Source: JAWXUE01 sp044432865 (GTDB lineage: Bacteria > Bacillota_I > Bacilli_A > Acholeplasmatales > Anaeroplasmataceae). Taken from it: a stretch of 18,551 nt of DNA. The position numbers and the translations under genes were made by a program. Below the pieces are notes generated by a model. It was not told where the DNA came from. It saw nothing but the letters and a program-made list of their open reading frames with translations, and made no database searches. This document shows, piece by piece, positions 15,425 to 18,551 of the stretch; within the stretch, counting starts at the first letter, position 1, and each line of letters begins with the position of its first letter. The stretch is from the NCBI GenBank assembly GCA_044432865.1, contig JAWXUF010000021.1, positions 1 through 18,551 on the forward strand. Reading direction: 5' to 3'.

Positions 15425-16072
15425 ATGAAAAAGATATTTTGTTTGTTTAGTATATTTATTTTAACAGGTTGTTTCGTACAAGGATATTGGGAAATAGAAG
15501 ACTTACCTTATACAGGTCCATACTTAGAAAGTCATTACTTTGATATTGAAGATTTAGAGATTGATGGTCTAGGTACAGGTAAAGCATTTGAAGTTACACT
15601 TAATTATGTTACAGATGGAGATACAGCAAGATTTCACACTCCATATGATAGTATATATACTTCTTCTTTTAGATTTTTTAATATCGATACAAAAGAAGCT
15701 ACTACTACAAAAGAAGAGTGGGGGTTCCCAGGAACAGAATATACAAAAAAGATGTTAGAAAATGCATATTCAATTGTTTTACAAACAGATAATAATGATG
15801 CTGTAACAGATAACTATAATAGGGGATTAGTTTGGGTGTGGATTCAAGATAATGAAAATTCTAATTACGAATTACTAAACTATAAATTATTACAACAAGG
15901 ACTTGCTACCGTAAGATATACATATGGAGCAGGTGAAGATATGTATTATAATGATATTTCATATTTAGATTACTTATATGAGGCTGAAGATTATGGGGTA
16001 AAAAATAATCTAGGAATGTATTCTAATTTACTAGATCCATATTGGGATTATGAAAATAATACAGTATTATAA
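15425..16072 (+). CDS. Lipid-anchored staphylococcal-nuclease homologue
   Basis: Calcium-dependent thermonuclease-like enzyme that cuts DNA and RNA, predicted on the outer face of the membrane. The signal peptide MKKIFCLFSIFILTGC ends in lipobox LTGC. The SNase core is complete; counting from the upstream ATG at 15416, DGDT (67-70) holds the metal-binding Asp, FRFFNIDTKEA holds Arg86, Asp91, Thr92 and Glu94, matching Arg35, Asp40, Thr41 and Glu43 of the staphylococcal enzyme, and YNRGLVWV holds Arg136, matching Arg87. YTKKMLENA, LLQQGLATVRYTYG and LYEAEDYGVKNNLGMY are further family blocks. I prefer ATG 15425 because the first ATG is only 2 bases from AAAGGGG; either gives a lipoprotein. It is divergent from addB, with 99 bases between the two starts. 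Confidence 0.93.
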   Translation: MKKIFCLFSIFILTGCFVQGYWEIEDLPYTGPYLESHYFDIEDLEIDGLGTGKAFEVTLNYVTDGDTARFHTPYDSIYTSSFRFFNIDTKEATTTKEEWGFPGTEYTKKMLENAYSIVLQTDNNDAVTDNYNRGLVWVWIQDNENSNYELLNYKLLQQGLATVRYTYGAGEDMYYNDISYLDYLYEAEDYGVKNNLGMYSNLLDPYWDYENNTVL

Positions 16073-16079
16073 AAAAAAT

Positions 16080-16106
16080 AATACCTAAACATAAAGTTTA
16101 GGTATT
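16080..16106. terminator. Bidirectional terminator between nuclease and M3 peptidase genes
   Basis: Perfect 11-base inverted repeat AATACCTAAAC/GTTTAGGTATT (16080-16090, 16096-16106), loop ATAAA. It is flanked by AAAAAAAATA on one side and TTTATTTATT on the other, so it can serve both convergent genes. Confidence 0.9.
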
Positions 16107-16113
16107 TTATTTA

Positions 16114-17745
16114 TTAATTTATAAATTCATTACATTTGTTAATTAATGAAGAAAGTGTTGATGAAGATAAAGGACTACTATAATTAAGAGTTTCTAAAGT
16201 AGGTAAAATATAATCTTCACCTTTCATTATAATATCATAATCTAATTTAGCTTGATCAAAGTCATCTATTGCTACAAAGAATAATTCCATACTTGGAATA
16301 ATAGAAATTCCATAAGAAATGTAATAACCTGTTGCATATCTTGCTGTTGCAGCCCAATATTCATCTGAATCTCTCATAAATGATTCAACACCATAATCAG
16401 CGTAGATATTTGCCATTGTACTACTAATGTGTGATGCTGATAAATTTGTTTTATTATAAATTTCATATTCAAAGTCTGATACAATTAAAGAGGCAAGTAC
16501 AACTGACAATCCACCGTATAGTTCAGTTACAGCATGAGCATAGTATCCCTTGTTAGTAGAATTATTATTGTACATATAAGCAGTAAGTAACATTTCATTT
16601 GATTGAGCTTGAAATTCTGCTAAACAAACATTGTCATAACTTCCATCTTTATAATCTTCTTGAGCTGCCATATAATGTCCAACTTCATGAACAACTGTAT
16701 TTAAACTACTATAATATCCAGAACCAAAATATGCTAATGTAAAATTTTGCGACATTGTTTTTTGGCAGTATGCAGCATCAAATGAATCTTCATCACCAAA
16801 ATAATATTCTCCATTATCCCAAAAATAATTGTAATTAGATAGATAATCTCCACCCATTTCAGTTGCTAAAGATTTAAATTCATCTTCTTGTCCCCAAAAT
16901 GACCCATTTGATAGAGTTTCAAATTTAGAAGTTTCTTCACTTGATAAATTAAGATTATCTAAACTTTCTTTTAAAGAAATAATTGTTTGACCAATATTTT
17001 GTTTACTATAAGTTCTAATATCAGATAAATCACTATATTCATATTCTCTTCTTAAAGAATACTCATACATATACTCAATATAATTTGTATATCCTAGTTT
17101 AGTGGCTATTTTATTTTCTACTTCTACTTTTTCAACTAATTTAGCTGCTAAAGCATCATAATCTTTCGTAGTAACACTTAATAAAACATTGTATTCTATT
17201 TCAATAGTAGATAATTTTTGTTCTAATTCATAATATTCTGCATCATATAATGTATCTCTATCAGTAAGAATAGAATAATCAGCTGTATCCCAATCAGGGA
17301 AGAAAGTATAAACAAATTTTGATTTAGTAAATGCTATTAAATATTCAAATCTTTTTTCATCTAATTTTAATAGTAACGTTTTAATATTAGAAAAGTCAGC
17401 TGCTATTTCAGTATTGTTAGGGAAACAATTTGAATAAGCATAAATTAATGCATACTGTTCTTGAACAAATAAAAACTCTTCAAAAAATGAATTGAAATAT
17501 AAAAGCATCATTGTTGCATTCGAATCAGCCTCAATAAAACCTTCTAATTTCTCAAGTTTATTTTCTATTCTATCATAGTCTTCAGTAGTAAATACAAATT
17601 TATTACTTCTAGTACCATGGTTCATATTTTCAAATAAACTGTCATATTTATCCGTTGTACCTTTCGTAACTGAAGCAGGTAAATCACACGCTGTTAATGA
17701 AAATGCTGTTGCTACAACACCAATTAATAATAATAACTTTTTCAT
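16114..17745 (-). CDS. Lipid-anchored M3-family peptidase (oligoendopeptidase F-like)
   Basis: Zinc metallopeptidase probably cleaving oligopeptides outside the membrane. The signal peptide ends in lipobox SLTAC (Cys20). The zinc motif is HEVGH (353-357) in TVVHEVGHYMAAQE, and LAEFQAQSNE (375-384) supplies the third ligand, Glu377, aligning with the AEVASTxNE block of PepF. The helical N-terminal part (about 40-290) resembles the PepF lobe. The C-terminal segment YATGYYISYGIS (about 475-490) resembles the family tyrosine-rich block near the substrate. Cytoplasmic PepF enzymes are about 600 residues and lack a signal; this 543-residue exported form is less usual. It has its own promoter and shares a terminator with the nuclease gene. 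Confidence 0.88.
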   Translation of the reverse strand: MKKLLLLIGVVATAFSLTACDLPASVTKGTTDKYDSLFENMNHGTRSNKFVFTTEDYDRIENKLEKLEGFIEADSNATMMLLYFNSFFEEFLFVQEQYALIYAYSNCFPNNTEIAADFSNIKTLLLKLDEKRFEYLIAFTKSKFVYTFFPDWDTADYSILTDRDTLYDAEYYELEQKLSTIEIEYNVLLSVTTKDYDALAAKLVEKVEVENKIATKLGYTNYIEYMYEYSLRREYEYSDLSDIRTYSKQNIGQTIISLKESLDNLNLSSEETSKFETLSNGSFWGQEDEFKSLATEMGGDYLSNYNYFWDNGEYYFGDEDSFDAAYCQKTMSQNFTLAYFGSGYYSSLNTVVHEVGHYMAAQEDYKDGSYDNVCLAEFQAQSNEMLLTAYMYNNNSTNKGYYAHAVTELYGGLSVVLASLIVSDFEYEIYNKTNLSASHISSTMANIYADYGVESFMRDSDEYWAATARYATGYYISYGISIIPSMELFFVAIDDFDQAKLDYDIIMKGEDYILPTLETLNYSSPLSSSTLSSLINKCNEFIN

Positions 17746-17765
17746 AAAATCAACTCCTTGTATTT

Positions 17766-17794
17766 ATTATGTCACAATATGAGGAAAAATACAA
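17766..17794 (-). promoter_or_regulatory. Promoter of the M3 peptidase
   Basis: TTGTAT (17789-17794), 17 bases, CATAAT (17766-17771) with an extended -10 TGA. An AAGGAG ribosome site precedes the ATG. Confidence 0.6.
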
Positions 17795-17803
17795 CAATTC
17801 ACT

Positions 17804-17825
17804 TGTCAAGATAAAATACTTGACA
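17804..17825. repeat. Inverted repeat over the rpsP -35 box
   Basis: TGTCAAG (17804-17810) and CTTGACA (17819-17825) form a perfect 7-base inverted repeat with an 8-base centre. The right arm contains the rpsP -35. The left arm creates a minus-strand TTGACA, but no good -10 lies 17 bases beyond it. Confidence 0.6.
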
Positions 17826-17848
17826 CTTCATTTATGTTAGTATATAAT
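17820..17848 (+). promoter_or_regulatory. rpsP promoter
   Basis: Full consensus: TTGACA (17820-17825), exactly 17 bases, TATAAT (17843-17848). The predicted start is near 17855. Confidence 0.93.
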
Positions 17849-17880
17849 ACACTTATATTAAATATATGGAGGAAATTAAA

Positions 17881-18147
17881 ATGGCTGTTAAATTAAGATT
17901 ACAAAGAGTAGGAACTCATAAAAATCCACAATACCGTGTTATTGCTACTGAAGCAAAAAGCCCAAGAGATGGTAGATTCATCGAAATCATTGGTACTTAC
18001 AATCCAGTTGCTAACCCAGCAATCGTTAAAATCAACGAAGAAAAAGCTTTAAAATGGTTATCAAATGGTGCTCAACCAACTGATACTGTAAAAAACATTC
18101 TTTCTAAACAAGGAATCGTTGCTAAATTCGCTGCTTCAAAAAAATAA
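17881..18147 (+). CDS. rpsP: 30S ribosomal protein bS16
   Basis: Small-subunit ribosomal protein required for 30S assembly. MAVKLRLQRVGTHKNPQYRV, SPRDGRFIEIIGTYNP and EKALKWLSNGAQPTDTVKNIL are diagnostic. It is 88 residues, the usual size. The start at 17881 follows ATGGAGGAAATTAAA; an in-frame ATG at 17866 is part of that ribosome site and would add a non-family MEEIK. It is the first gene of a transcript with khpA, 21 bases apart, as in the rpsP-ylqC pair of Bacillus. Confidence 0.98.
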   Translation: MAVKLRLQRVGTHKNPQYRVIATEAKSPRDGRFIEIIGTYNPVANPAIVKINEEKALKWLSNGAQPTDTVKNILSKQGIVAKFAASKK

Positions 18148-18168
18148 TTAAATAAAGAGGTGTAGTAA

Positions 18169-18411
18169 ATGGTTAATTATGAAAATTTAATTAAATCAAT
18201 AGTTTCACCGTTAATCATTTTTGCGGATGATCTTAGAGTAGATTCAAGCACTGATGGAGATATGCTAGTTTTAGATATTTTTGTTAAACAAGAAGATTTA
18301 GGACGTGTTATCGGTCGTAATGGTAAAATTGCTGGTGCGATTAGAACTTTAATGTATGCTTCTTCTACTAAAGAAGGAAAAAAAATAAGAGTTAATATTA
18401 ACTCATTATAA
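18169..18411 (+). CDS. khpA: KH-domain RNA-binding protein KhpA
   Basis: Small single-KH-domain RNA-binding protein (YlqC/KhpA), which in other Bacillota partners KhpB (EloR/Jag) and influences cell elongation and small-RNA interactions. The KH signature GRVIGRNGKIAGAIRTL (about 50-66) with the GxxG loop GRNG is complete. Its 80 residues are normal. AAAGAGGTG provides the ribosome site. No terminator follows: only 19 bases separate its stop from an insertion-sequence end, and they include an AAAAAAGGA that could be the ribosome site of a lost next gene. Confidence 0.95.
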   Translation: MVNYENLIKSIVSPLIIFADDLRVDSSTDGDMLVLDIFVKQEDLGRVIGRNGKIAGAIRTLMYASSTKEGKKIRVNINSL

Positions 18412-18430
18412 AAAAAGGATTAGGTTAAAT

Positions 18431-18551
18431 TGAAGTGAACCCAATTTTTTGGACAATTTAATAAAAAGTTTAATTAGAGGAATGAATTCTATATTCTATA
18501 GGAGTCATTCCTTTTAATTTTTCTTTAATTCTAAAATTATTATAATAATAA
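18431..18551 (-). mobile_element. IS3-family insertion sequence terminus (continues beyond window)
   Basis: The end starts TGAAGTGAACCCAATTTTTT followed by GGACAA, matching the usual IS3/IS150-type inverted repeat (TG...GACCCC...GGACA). The C-terminus of an IS3-type transposase ends 39 bases inside it. The other end, the direct repeat and the rest of the element are outside the window. The three bases before the end are AAT, a possible target duplication. Confidence 0.85.
18470..18551 (-). CDS. IS3-family transposase OrfB, C-terminal fragment
   Basis: The minus strand reads YYYNNFRIKEKLKGMTPIEY followed by RIHSSN and a TAA stop at 18470-18472. YNN.RI..KLKGmTPieYR is the characteristic C-terminal end of the DDE (rve) integrase domain of IS3-family OrfB proteins. 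The gene is cut by the window edge and its catalytic DDE residues are not visible, so whether it is intact cannot be judged. Confidence 0.85.
   Translation of the reverse strand, partial: YYYNNFRIKEKLKGMTPIEYRIHSSN

Noticed and set aside
1..18551. CRISPR array, tRNA or rRNA genes, toxin-antitoxin or defence cassette
   Set aside because: No regularly spaced repeats, cloverleaf sequences, rRNA segments or recognisable defence proteins are visible. The short AT-rich repetitions in addA and addB are codon-composition effects.

Overview
The window comes from a very AT-rich, Gram-positive-type bacterium of the low-GC Bacillota/Mollicutes-related assemblage. Evidence for this is a CcpA-type LacI regulator, a tyrosyl T-box, a lysine riboswitch, a guanine-class purine riboswitch, an AddAB rather than RecBCD repair enzyme, and lipoproteins with Gram-positive lipoboxes. 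UGA is a stop codon here: rimM, trmD and addB all end in TGA exactly where the next gene starts. That excludes the Mycoplasma/Spiroplasma code. MurC and an alanine-racemase-like enzyme suggest a peptidoglycan pathway. A deep Bacilli branch near Erysipelotrichia, Haloplasma or Izemoplasma fits, but the genus cannot be fixed from the sequence alone.

Layout. 1-38: start of a lipoprotein gene (minus strand), preceded by a lysine riboswitch and its terminator (66-290). 357-1298: divergent alanine racemase. 1386-2835: tyrS with its T-box leader. 2864-3853: ccpA. 3928-5166: murC. The order murC-ccpA-tyrS is a shortened version of the Bacillus order. 5244-5711: rplS with a short structured leader and strong promoter. 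5722-7281: AzgA-type purine permease under a guanine riboswitch. 7381-8253: lipoprotein of unknown function. 8332-15350: a tightly packed, partly overlapping minus-strand operon addB-addA-rimM-trmD-PPC/DUF296. 15425-16072 (plus): lipid-anchored staphylococcal-nuclease homologue, sharing a bidirectional terminator with 16114-17745 (minus), a lipid-anchored M3 peptidase. 17820-18411 (plus): rpsP-khpA from a consensus promoter. 18431-end: terminus of an IS3-family element with the last 26 codons of its transposase.

How the genes work together. Housekeeping functions dominate: translation (tyrS, rplS, rpsP, khpA, rimM, trmD), double-strand-break repair (addAB), wall synthesis (alr, murC) and carbon control (ccpA). 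A second theme is nutrient scavenging: a surface nuclease, a surface peptidase, a guanine/hypoxanthine importer and a lysine-controlled lipoprotein that may be a transporter component. The ancestral rpsP-khpA-rimM-trmD-rplS block is broken into three pieces inside this window, and an insertion sequence lies at one break.

I see no clear new defence or mobile system. The most unusual points are the fusion of rimM-trmD to the addBA operon, a near-duplicate promoter/start module shared by alr and murC that suggests leaderless mRNAs, a short AddB without a Walker A motif, and the shared switching layout of the two metabolite riboswitches.
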